From positions 1 to 55,764 of the forward strand of contig CAIOHT010000078.1 in NCBI GenBank assembly GCA_903858185.1: DNA of 55,764 bases. The letters run 5' to 3'. Shown in pieces: positions 43,817 through 51,652 of the stretch. Position 1 is the stretch's first letter. Each line of letters begins with the position of its first letter. The translations under genes and the position numbers were made by a program. The notes under the pieces were generated by a model. That model saw only the letters and a program-made list of their open reading frames with translations. It was not told where the DNA came from and did not search any database. The stretch is from an uncultured Caulobacterales bacterium. Its GTDB lineage: Bacteria > Pseudomonadota > Alphaproteobacteria > Caulobacterales > Caulobacteraceae.

Positions 43817-45031
43817 TCAGTTCCGCCCGGTCTCGGTGCCAGGTTCAGGCGTCGCCGGATCGATCTCAGGCATCCTTATTATTTCATCGATGACCTCTGC
43901 GACCTGCGCGAGGACATAGTCCCCATGAGTCAGCGGGAAGTTGTGTCCCCAGTCGTCCGGCAGGAAGACGAGTTCGCCGCGCGAGGAAAGGCGCGGATAT
44001 TCTTCGGCGGCCGCCCTCATCGAGCGCGTGTAGATCTCCCACTCCAGATCGTCTGAGACGCCCGACCAGCGTTCGGCTGTCTTTCGTTCCTCCTCGCCGG
44101 TCTTCAGGCGCTGGACGATGGAGCGAAGCGGCAGCGAGCCTAGCGCTCCGGGGTGACGGATTGTTTCATAGCCGCTGTAACAGTTGATCTCAAAATGCCG
44201 GAGGGTTTCGCGGCGCGCGCGGGGTTGGCTTTCCAGGGCTTTAAGGGCGGGAAGCTCGGCTGACAGAGCAGCGTTCTCGCGTCTGTAGCTCTCGCTGTTC
44301 ATGGGGTGCAGCCATGGCATCAGATAGCCAAGCCCAAATGTCGCCTGCGCGACGATCGGGACTGCAGGCGGCGCGCCGCACCATCCGCCGGGACGGCGCA
44401 CGCCGCCGGTGGCGATCATCTCGTGCGGAGTGGGGTCGAGGGTAATCACCCCGGCGATCTCTTCAGGATAGCGCGCCGCCCAGTTCGCCGCGATCATGCC
44501 TCCCAGCGAATGGCCGACTAGAAGATAGCGAGGCGTCTCGCCCGATCCGGACAGCGCCGTGTGAAATTCCCTGACGATGGTCTTTACGGATCGCGGTTCT
44601 GGGCCTGCATCGCTCCAGCCGACGCCAGCCCGGTCGATCCAGCATGAGCGTCCCTTCATTCTCCATGCTGAATGGAGATGATTGAGGGTCAGTCCCGGAG
44701 CGTAGCCGCCTGAGATCCAGACCACCGTGGGTCTGTCCGGGCTCGCCTCTCCCTCACAGACAACATGGAGACGATAGCCTCCGACGTCGATCATCACGCC
44801 CGGGCGCGGGAAGGTCGCCAGCTCCCGACGGGACCCGATCTCATAGAGGACCGATCCGCTCAGAAGCCCTGTGGCGAGAAGGGCACCAAGAGCTCCTGTC
44901 GCCCCGGCAAGCGCGCCCCATGGCTTTCGGCGATGGCTCCACCCTATGACGCAAACAGCGATCGTCAGCGCCAGCGCGCCAGCCGAGATAACCAGGCCAG
45001 CGAATGGCAGGGCGAGGATGTCCGCCATCAT
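43817..45031 (-). CDS. Membrane-anchored alpha/beta hydrolase
   Basis: This is a 404-residue protein with two N-terminal membrane helices (about residues 7-30 and 38-62) and an alpha/beta-hydrolase domain. The nucleophile elbow is VGHSLGGMIAANWAARYP and the oxyanion region IWISGGYAPG-like (VVWISGGYAPG). A late His (DDWGHNFPLTHGDYV) is a plausible catalytic base. It could be an esterase, amidase or prolyl-peptidase-like enzyme. It lies upstream of the GntR gene on the same strand with an 80-nt gap containing the GntR promoter. A weak palindrome copy, CTGACATATCAC near 45063, lies before its own start. Confidence 0.85.
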   Translation of the reverse strand: MMADILALPFAGLVISAGALALTIAVCVIGWSHRRKPWGALAGATGALGALLATGLLSGSVLYEIGSRRELATFPRPGVMIDVGGYRLHVVCEGEASPDRPTVVWISGGYAPGLTLNHLHSAWRMKGRSCWIDRAGVGWSDAGPEPRSVKTIVREFHTALSGSGETPRYLLVGHSLGGMIAANWAARYPEEIAGVITLDPTPHEMIATGGVRRPGGWCGAPPAVPIVAQATFGLGYLMPWLHPMNSESYRRENAALSAELPALKALESQPRARRETLRHFEINCYSGYETIRHPGALGSLPLRSIVQRLKTGEEERKTAERWSGVSDDLEWEIYTRSMRAAAEEYPRLSSRGELVFLPDDWGHNFPLTHGDYVLAQVAEVIDEIIRMPEIDPATPEPGTETGRN

Positions 45032-45117
45032 CGGCCGTCTCCCGGGGATTAGTGCCCGATCTCTGACATATCACTAAGTTGATCTTGAACGCCTATCAAG
45101 CCAGTTCCCCGCCTCAG

Positions 45118-46824
45118 TCATGCAGGAGGCATGTCAGTGCACACGCCCAGAGCGATCCCAGCGGCGAGGCCAATGGTCTCGCCGAGGGTGGGATGGGGGT
45201 GAATGGTCCGGCCTATGTCCACGGCGTCGGCTCCCATCTCGATCGCGAGACAGATTTCCCCGATCATGTCCCCGGCCGAGGGGCCGATGATGGCGCCTCC
45301 CACGATCCGTCCGCTCGTCCTCTCGAAGATGAGCTTGGTCAGGCCATAGTCAGCGCCATTGGCGATGGCTCGTCCGGAGGCCGCCCAGGGGAAGCGCGCC
45401 ACTGTATGCGTGGTCTCGCTAAAGGCGGGCGCGCTCTCCGTCACTCCCACCCACGCGATTTCAGGGTCCGTGTAGGCGACCGAGGGTATCACGCTCGCAT
45501 CGAAGCCGGCTTTCAGTCCTGCGATCGCTTCGGCCGCCACATGCCCCTGGTGGACCGCTCTGTGCGCCAGCATCGGGGCGCCGGTCACATCGCCTACAGC
45601 GAAAACGTGCCGGGCCGCTGTGCGCATGCTGAGGTCTGTTTCGAGGGTTCCGTCCTGACGCGGACTGAGGCCGAGGACTGCGATATTGAGCGGACCCGTG
45701 TCGGCCCGGCGTCCGGCGGCCTGGAGGACAAGGTCGTATCGACCCGCTTCGGCGTCCTGTCTGTCGAATACAACACGCAAGCCTTCACTCTCTGCGGTGG
45801 CGGCGGAGACAGCGGTTCGGGTCAGAATCCTGTCGAACCGGTGACCGTTTCGTTTCATCCAGATCCGGACAAGGTCCCGGTCCACGCCCGCGAGCAGGCC
45901 TTCGCTGATTTCGACCAGGTCGACGCGCGCCCCGAGGGATGAATAGATCGTCGCCATTTCCAGTCCGATCACGCCCCCTCCGATGACCAGCATACGGTTG
46001 GGGATGAAGGGAAGGGCCAGGGCCCCGGTCGATGTGACCATGCGCGGATCATCCAGGAGGAAGGGAAGGCGTACAGGCGCGGATCCTGTTGCGATGACGG
46101 CGTGACTGAAGGCGATCGTCCTTGTCTCTCCCGACCTTTCAGCGACTTCGAGGCGGTTGGCGGATGAGAAGCGCGCTGCACCGCGTATCACTTCGACCCT
46201 GCGTGTCCTGGCCATGGAGGCGAGGCCGCTGGTCAGTCTGCCGACCACTCCGCTTCTGAAGGTTCGGAGGCGCTCAAGGTCCACCATGGGAGATGAAAAC
46301 GTCACGCCGAGGGAGGCCAGGCGTTCCGCCTCCTCGCGCACCGCAGCGACATGCAGCAGCGCTTTCGAGGGAATGCACCCGACATTGAGGCAGACGCCGC
46401 CGAGAGCCTCGTGGCGCTCGACCAGCACTACTTTCAGTCCGAGATCGGCGGCCCGAAAAGCCGCCGAATAGCCCCCCGGTCCTGCGCCAATGACGGCCAG
46501 GTCGAAGGCTGAGGTCTGATCGGGGACCTGGTCAGCGAAGGGAAGCGAAGACAGGGGTATGATTGAGCGAAGGTCCTGTGCTGCATCATCCGCCTCGATA
46601 ACTGCCAGGACGGTCCCGGGAGGCCCTGCGTCTCCCGCTCTGATCCCTATGCTGATCACGCGCCCGTTGACCGGAGAGGGAATATCAAGCGTGGCCTTGT
46701 CCGTCTCGAGGACGACGAGGGTGTCGTCGAGAGCAATCCTATCGCCCTCCCGCACGCACACTTCGAGGACGCGGGCGTCGGAGACGTCGCCGATATCGGG
46801 GATGACAACTGTCCGGTTCGTCAT
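45118..46824 (-). CDS. lpdA: Dihydrolipoyl dehydrogenase with N-terminal lipoyl domain (E3)
   Basis: This is the E3 of a pyruvate dehydrogenase complex, 568 residues. A lipoyl domain (residues 1-80, lipoyl Lys43 in ETDKATLDIPSP) is fused to the flavoprotein. FAD binding is LAVIGAGPGGYSAAFRAADLG and the redox disulfide is GGVCLNVGCIPSKALLH. NAD binding is MLVIGGGVIGLEMA and the catalytic base motif is IHPHPTLGETIG. It reoxidises dihydrolipoyl groups of E2 with NAD+. A lipoyl-E3 fusion beside a homodimeric E1 is the layout known from Ralstonia-type operons. It is last in the aceE-aceF-lpdA operon, 12 nt after E2. Confidence 0.96.
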   Translation of the reverse strand: MTNRTVVIPDIGDVSDARVLEVCVREGDRIALDDTLVVLETDKATLDIPSPVNGRVISIGIRAGDAGPPGTVLAVIEADDAAQDLRSIIPLSSLPFADQVPDQTSAFDLAVIGAGPGGYSAAFRAADLGLKVVLVERHEALGGVCLNVGCIPSKALLHVAAVREEAERLASLGVTFSSPMVDLERLRTFRSGVVGRLTSGLASMARTRRVEVIRGAARFSSANRLEVAERSGETRTIAFSHAVIATGSAPVRLPFLLDDPRMVTSTGALALPFIPNRMLVIGGGVIGLEMATIYSSLGARVDLVEISEGLLAGVDRDLVRIWMKRNGHRFDRILTRTAVSAATAESEGLRVVFDRQDAEAGRYDLVLQAAGRRADTGPLNIAVLGLSPRQDGTLETDLSMRTAARHVFAVGDVTGAPMLAHRAVHQGHVAAEAIAGLKAGFDASVIPSVAYTDPEIAWVGVTESAPAFSETTHTVARFPWAASGRAIANGADYGLTKLIFERTSGRIVGGAIIGPSAGDMIGEICLAIEMGADAVDIGRTIHPHPTLGETIGLAAGIALGVCTDMPPA

Positions 46825-46836
46825 GGGAGAGCCCCA

Positions 46837-48150
46837 TCAAAGCAGAGCGCGGCGAAAATCGCCGAGAACGGTCGCCACATGGCCGAGAAAGCGCGCCGCC
46901 GCGACGCCGTCGATGACCCTGTGATCCCATGACAGGCTTATCGGGACGATCAGGCGCGGCTCGAAAGAGGATCCGTTCCACGACGGATGGATGTTCGCCC
47001 GTCCGGATCCGAGGATGGCGACTTCCGGCGCATTGATGATCGGCGTGAAGCCGTCTCCGCCTGTGCCGCCCAGAGAGGACACCGTGAAGCAGCCTCCCTG
47101 AAGATCCGAAGCGGTCATGCCTCCGCCTCGGGCTTTCTTGGCGAGTTCGGTCAGTTCCAGGGCGATCTGAAAGACCCCTTTCTGATCGCAGTCGCGAATA
47201 ACAGGCACAATCAGGCCGTCGGGCGTGTCGGCGGCAAATCCGATATGGACGTAACTCTTCAGAATCAGATCGTCGCCTTCGAGGGACGCATTGAAGCGCG
47301 GAAATTTCCGAAGGGCGCTGGCGGACGCCTTGATCAGAAAAGCCGTCATTGTCAGTCGTACGCCGTCGGCGCCGGTCTCCTCGTTCACTTCCTTGCGAAA
47401 TGTCTCCAGGTCAGTGATGTCGGCGCGATCAAAATTCGTGACATGAGGAATACGAAGCCAGTTACGGGACAGGTTGGCCGCAGAGATCCTGCGGATGCGC
47501 GACTGGGCCTGTCTCTCGACCGGTCCGAAGCGCGAGAAATCAATGGCGGGCCAGGGTGGGAGGTCGGCGCCGATCTGACCGGCGCCTGCGCCCGGCGGCG
47601 CGCTGAGGGCGCGTTTCACGAACGCCTGAACGTCGGATTTCAGAATGCGTCCCTTTGGCCCGCTTGCCGCGACCTTCGAGAGGTCGACGCCGAGCTCCCG
47701 CGCCAGCTGGCGCACCGAGGGGCTGGCGTGGGCGGGGCGCTGATCAGCAGCCCGGATGTCCGGTGGAGATGGCGGACGAGGCGGCTGGGGCGCCGGTCCG
47801 GGCGGTGGGGACGGCGTCTCGCGCGGGGCCTTTTCCGGCATGGCGGTTGCGGCGGGTCGATCCGTCGCCGGGTCGGAAGGGTTGCTTAAGGGTCCTCTCT
47901 CATCGATGACGGATGGTTCGATGATCACGATGGCGGAGCCACGTGAGACTTTCGTTCCCAGAGAGACGAGAACTTCCCTGATCGTCCCTGCAAGGGGCGA
48001 GGGCGCCTCGATCGTCGCCTTGTCCGATTCAATTGTGACCAGCGTATCGTTCACGGCGATGATGTCGCCCGGGGCGACGTGGATTTCGATGACGGGCACG
48101 TCCCGATAATCTCCGATATCGGGAAGCGTCACTGTTTGACCATTTGTCAT
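46837..48150 (-). CDS. aceF: Dihydrolipoamide acetyltransferase (pyruvate dehydrogenase E2)
   Basis: This is a 437-residue E2 with one lipoyl domain (residues 1-80, Lys44 in ESDKATIEAPSP). A Pro/Ala-rich linker leads to a peripheral-subunit-binding domain (SPSVRQLARELGVDLSKVAASGPKG). The catalytic domain ends with the active-site LSWDHRVIDGVAAARF. It moves acetyl groups from E1 to CoA, forming the complex core. It lies 30 nt after aceE and 12 nt before lpdA. Confidence 0.95.
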   Translation of the reverse strand: MTNGQTVTLPDIGDYRDVPVIEIHVAPGDIIAVNDTLVTIESDKATIEAPSPLAGTIREVLVSLGTKVSRGSAIVIIEPSVIDERGPLSNPSDPATDRPAATAMPEKAPRETPSPPPGPAPQPPRPPSPPDIRAADQRPAHASPSVRQLARELGVDLSKVAASGPKGRILKSDVQAFVKRALSAPPGAGAGQIGADLPPWPAIDFSRFGPVERQAQSRIRRISAANLSRNWLRIPHVTNFDRADITDLETFRKEVNEETGADGVRLTMTAFLIKASASALRKFPRFNASLEGDDLILKSYVHIGFAADTPDGLIVPVIRDCDQKGVFQIALELTELAKKARGGGMTASDLQGGCFTVSSLGGTGGDGFTPIINAPEVAILGSGRANIHPSWNGSSFEPRLIVPISLSWDHRVIDGVAAARFLGHVATVLGDFRRALL

Positions 48151-48180
48151 GACAGGTTCCTCAGCCAGGCCACTTTAAGC

Positions 48181-50856
48181 TTACCGTCTCCAGGACGGGT
48201 CGCGAGGGACGGACAGCCCGTAGCGGGTGATAGCGCGCGCGATGCGTTCGCTGTCGCCTCCGGCCTCTGCAAGGGCGCCGAGGGTCGCAAGAACGATGTG
48301 GAACCGGCTGACCTCGAAGAACTCTCTCAGGCGCGTCCGGGTATCGGATCGGCCGAAACCGTCTGCACCGAGGGCTATGAAACGACCTTCTATGAAAGGC
48401 GCGATCAGCTGGGGCAGCGCGCGGACATAATCGGTTGTGGCAATCACAGGCGCCGAACCGGGCAGGAGAGTGGCGATATGGCTCCTGCGGGAAACCCCCG
48501 AGATCCCAAACAGGTTCGCGCGTTCGATCTCCTGAGCCTCGCGGGCGAGTTCCGGGTAGCTTGTGGCGCTGAAGACGTCGACGTCGATGTCCCAGTCGCT
48601 TTTCAGGAGATCGGCTGCGGCGCGAACCTCTTGCAGGATTGCGCCCGATCCGAGAAGACGGGCCTGAGCCTTCGGCTTTCGTTTTGGCGAGATCCGATGG
48701 AGACCGCGAATGATGTCGGCTTCCGCGCCTGCGGGCAGAGAGGGATGCGGATAGGTCTCGTTCATCGCGGTGAGGTAGTAGAACTCGTCGTTGTCCTCTT
48801 CGAGCATGCGACGCGCGCCATGATCCATGATCACCGTCAACTCATAGGCATAAGCGGGATCATAGGCCCGACAGTTTGGAATGGTGGAGGCGATCAGGTG
48901 GCTGACGCCGTCCTGATGCTGAAGACCCTCTCCTCCGAGGGTCGTCTTTCCTGCCGTCGCTCCGATCAGGAAGCCCCGCGCGCGCTGATCGGCGGCCGCC
49001 CAGATGAGATCGCCCACGCGCTGAAAGCCAAACATCGAGTAATAGATGTACACGGGGAGCATGCGCATGCCGTGCGTGCTGTAGGCGGTCGCCGCCGCCA
49101 CCCACGATGACAGAGCGCCCGCTTCGGTGATGCCCTCCTCGAGAAGCTGACCGTTCACGGCTTCGCGATATGAGAGCATTGAGCCTGCATCTTCGGGTTC
49201 GTAGAGCTGGCCGGACGGCGAGTAGATGCCGACCTGACGGAACAGGTTGGCCATGCCGAATGTACGCGCCTCGTCAGCGACGATCGGCACCAGTCTCGGA
49301 CCCAGGACTGGATCTTTCAGGAGGTTCGACAGGAGACGCACGGCGGCGACTGTGGTTGACATCTCCTTTCCATCAGCGGCGAGCGCGAACTCTGCGTACT
49401 CGCCTGTCCTCGGGATGCTCACCTTCGGGGCCGCTGTGCGTCGCGTCGGGATGAGGCCGCCAAGGGCGCGCCGACGGTCGTGGAGGTATTCGATCTCGGG
49501 GGAGGCGTCAGCCGGACGCACAAAATCCAGCGCCTCGACCTGAGCGTTGGTCAGCGGCAGATCGAAGCGGTCACGGAACTCCAGAAGCGCGTCGATGTCG
49601 AGCTTCTTGGCCTGATGCGAGGTCATCCGGCTTTCGCCGGCGTCACCCATGCCGTAGCCCTTCTTCGTCTTCGCCAGGATAACCGTCGGGCGGCCTTTCG
49701 TTTCACGGGCTGCCCTGAAGGCGGCGTGGAGCTTACGCATGTCATGGCCGCCGCGGCGAAGGCCCTCGACATCCTTCGCCGACATGTGTGAGACCAGCGC
49801 CCTTATCTCCGGATCGTCGTGAAAGAAGCGGGCGAGATTGTAGGTCCCATCCTTGGCGCCAAGCGTCTGGTAGGTGCCGTCAACCGTCGCTGCAAAGCGT
49901 CTGAGGAAGGCGTGGTTTGTATCCCTCGCGAAAATCGGATCCCATTCGGACCCCCAGAGAACCTTGATGACATTCCATCCCTGGCCGAGGAATGAGCGCT
50001 CGAGTTCCTGGATGATTTGCCCATTTCCCCTCACGGGCCCATCGAGGCGCTGGAGGTTGCAATTGATGATGAAGGTCAGGTTGTCGAGCCCTTCGCGGGC
50101 TGCAATCGACAGTCCCGCCATCGACTCGGGTTCGTCCATTTCCCCATCGCCGAAAATGCCCCAGACATGCCGTTGGGCGTTGTCGCTCAGGCCCCGGTTG
50201 TCGAGATAACGCATGAAGCGCGCCTGATAGACGGCGTTTATCGGGCCTATTCCCATCGATCCGGTCGGGAACTGCCAGAAGTCGGGCATGAGCCAAGGGT
50301 GGGGGTAGGAGCACAGGCCGCGCCCCGAGATCTCCTGACGATAGTTGGCGAGATGGTCGGAGCTGAGGCGGCCTTCGAGAAAGGCGCGCGCATAGATCCC
50401 CGGCGCTGAATGAGGCTGGTAATAGACAAGGTCCCCGCCATTGGCCTCCGGTCCCCTGAAAAAGTGATTGAAACCGACCTCAAAGATCTCGGCGGCGGAG
50501 GCGTAGCTGGCGACGTGTCCGCCCAGTTCGCCGTAGGCTTTGTTGGCCCGAACAACCATGGCGAGGGCGTTCCATCGCATGATCGAGGTGATCCGCTCCT
50601 CAAGAGCAAGGTCGCCCGGGTAAGGCGGCTGACGTTCGAGTGAGATGGAGTTCCTGTAGGGTGAATACGGCAGGACGCCGGTCGCGAGGCCCGTGTCCTG
50701 TGCGTGCTGCTCCAGCTGCGCGAGAAGAAAACGCGCCCGATCATCGCCGCTCTCACGCGCCACGCTCTCAAGAGCGGCGAGCCAGTCCGCGGTTTCCTCC
50801 GGATCGGGGTCGGATCCGGCCGGGCGAGGTGATGGGAAGCCGAAAGGCCGGATCAT
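48181..50856 (-). CDS. aceE: Pyruvate dehydrogenase E1, homodimeric type
   Basis: This is an 891-residue E1 that decarboxylates pyruvate with thiamine diphosphate and acetylates E2 lipoyl groups. The ThDP motif GDGEMDEPES begins at residue 236 and ends near NCNLQRLDGPVRGNG. The N-terminal YRNSISLERQPPYPGDLALEERI block is typical of AceE. ATG 50856 has GGGAG at the right distance; an ATG two codons earlier is too close to it. Most alphaproteobacteria use a two-chain E1 (PdhA/PdhB), so this single-chain form looks like an accessory or acquired complex. It is divergent from an Lrp/AsnC regulator. Confidence 0.96.
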   Translation of the reverse strand: MIRPFGFPSPRPAGSDPDPEETADWLAALESVARESGDDRARFLLAQLEQHAQDTGLATGVLPYSPYRNSISLERQPPYPGDLALEERITSIMRWNALAMVVRANKAYGELGGHVASYASAAEIFEVGFNHFFRGPEANGGDLVYYQPHSAPGIYARAFLEGRLSSDHLANYRQEISGRGLCSYPHPWLMPDFWQFPTGSMGIGPINAVYQARFMRYLDNRGLSDNAQRHVWGIFGDGEMDEPESMAGLSIAAREGLDNLTFIINCNLQRLDGPVRGNGQIIQELERSFLGQGWNVIKVLWGSEWDPIFARDTNHAFLRRFAATVDGTYQTLGAKDGTYNLARFFHDDPEIRALVSHMSAKDVEGLRRGGHDMRKLHAAFRAARETKGRPTVILAKTKKGYGMGDAGESRMTSHQAKKLDIDALLEFRDRFDLPLTNAQVEALDFVRPADASPEIEYLHDRRRALGGLIPTRRTAAPKVSIPRTGEYAEFALAADGKEMSTTVAAVRLLSNLLKDPVLGPRLVPIVADEARTFGMANLFRQVGIYSPSGQLYEPEDAGSMLSYREAVNGQLLEEGITEAGALSSWVAAATAYSTHGMRMLPVYIYYSMFGFQRVGDLIWAAADQRARGFLIGATAGKTTLGGEGLQHQDGVSHLIASTIPNCRAYDPAYAYELTVIMDHGARRMLEEDNDEFYYLTAMNETYPHPSLPAGAEADIIRGLHRISPKRKPKAQARLLGSGAILQEVRAAADLLKSDWDIDVDVFSATSYPELAREAQEIERANLFGISGVSRRSHIATLLPGSAPVIATTDYVRALPQLIAPFIEGRFIALGADGFGRSDTRTRLREFFEVSRFHIVLATLGALAEAGGDSERIARAITRYGLSVPRDPSWRR

Positions 50857-50944
50857 GAGCATACTCCCACGGGGCTGACCGTCGGGAGACTAGTTTCTGG
50901 GGCGCCGCATGTCCTGCCGAACTTATCTTCTATTCGACCAATAT

Positions 50945-50959
50945 CAGCATTATATGCTG
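50945..50959. promoter_or_regulatory. Lrp-type box between aceE and the Lrp/AsnC gene
   Basis: CAGCATTATATGCTG is an inverted repeat with 6-nt arms and a 3-nt centre. It agrees with the E. coli Lrp consensus (Y-A-G-H-A-W-A-T-T-W-T-D-C-T-R) at 13 of 15 positions. It lies 36 nt before the lrp-like start and 89 nt before aceE, so the encoded Lrp protein probably controls both. Confidence 0.6.
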
Positions 50960-50995
50960 CTGTACGGGTCATTGTCAGATTTATTGGAACATTTC

Positions 50996-51571
50996 GTGGA
51001 ACTTGACGATATTGATATGCGGATTCTCTCCGAGCTTCAGGACAGCGGACGTCTCTCGAATGTGGACCTCTCGTCCCGGGTAGGGCTGTCGCCTTCGCCA
51101 TGCCTTGCGCGCGTCAGGGCGCTGGAGGAGGCCGGGATCATATCGCGTTACGTCGCGCTTCTTGATCCTGAAGCGGTCGGCGCCGGGGTCAGCGTTTTCA
51201 TTCAGGTGTCTCTCGAGCGCCAGTCCAGAGAGGTGCTTGATGTGTTTGAGGTGCGGATCGCCGATATGCCCGAAGTGATGGAATGCTATCTCATGTCGGG
51301 CGATGCCGATTACCTTCTGCGCGTGGTGGTTCGGGACACCGCTCATCTGCGGGATTTCATAGTCGGGCATCTGTCCGAGACGCCTGGGGTCTCTCAGATC
51401 AGGTCAAGTTTTGCACTCAAGCAGGTGAAGTATCAGACGGCGCTGCCCCTTCGAGGGCAGCCGAAGTCAGCACCGGCTCGCCCGCCAGCGAAGGAGCGTC
51501 CGAGGATCAAGCCGTCTGCACGATTGCGCGCGGTGCGTCCTGCGGATCGCGGAGGACGACGCAAGGCCTGA
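50996..51571 (+). CDS. Lrp/AsnC-family transcriptional regulator
   Basis: This is a 191-residue regulator. The N-terminal helix-turn-helix reads LDDIDMRILSELQDSGRLSNVDLSSRVGLSPSPCLARVRALEEAGII. It is followed by the RAM ligand domain (VSVFIQVSLERQ, PEVMECYLMSGDADYLLRVVV, PGVSQIRSSFALKQVK). A basic, Pro-rich tail of about 45 residues is unusual for the family. GTG 50996 gives the standard ELDDIDMRIL start; an ATG at 50954 lies inside the Lrp-type box. It probably senses an amino acid and controls the divergent pyruvate dehydrogenase operon. Confidence 0.9.
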   Translation: MELDDIDMRILSELQDSGRLSNVDLSSRVGLSPSPCLARVRALEEAGIISRYVALLDPEAVGAGVSVFIQVSLERQSREVLDVFEVRIADMPEVMECYLMSGDADYLLRVVVRDTAHLRDFIVGHLSETPGVSQIRSSFALKQVKYQTALPLRGQPKSAPARPPAKERPRIKPSARLRAVRPADRGGRRKA

Positions 51572-51652
51572 GGGCGCGGCGTGCGGGCCTATGCGTTTAT
51601 GTCGGACCGTTATCGTCATCGTGTGAGAGGCCGCAGGCGGCAGGTACAGGGT

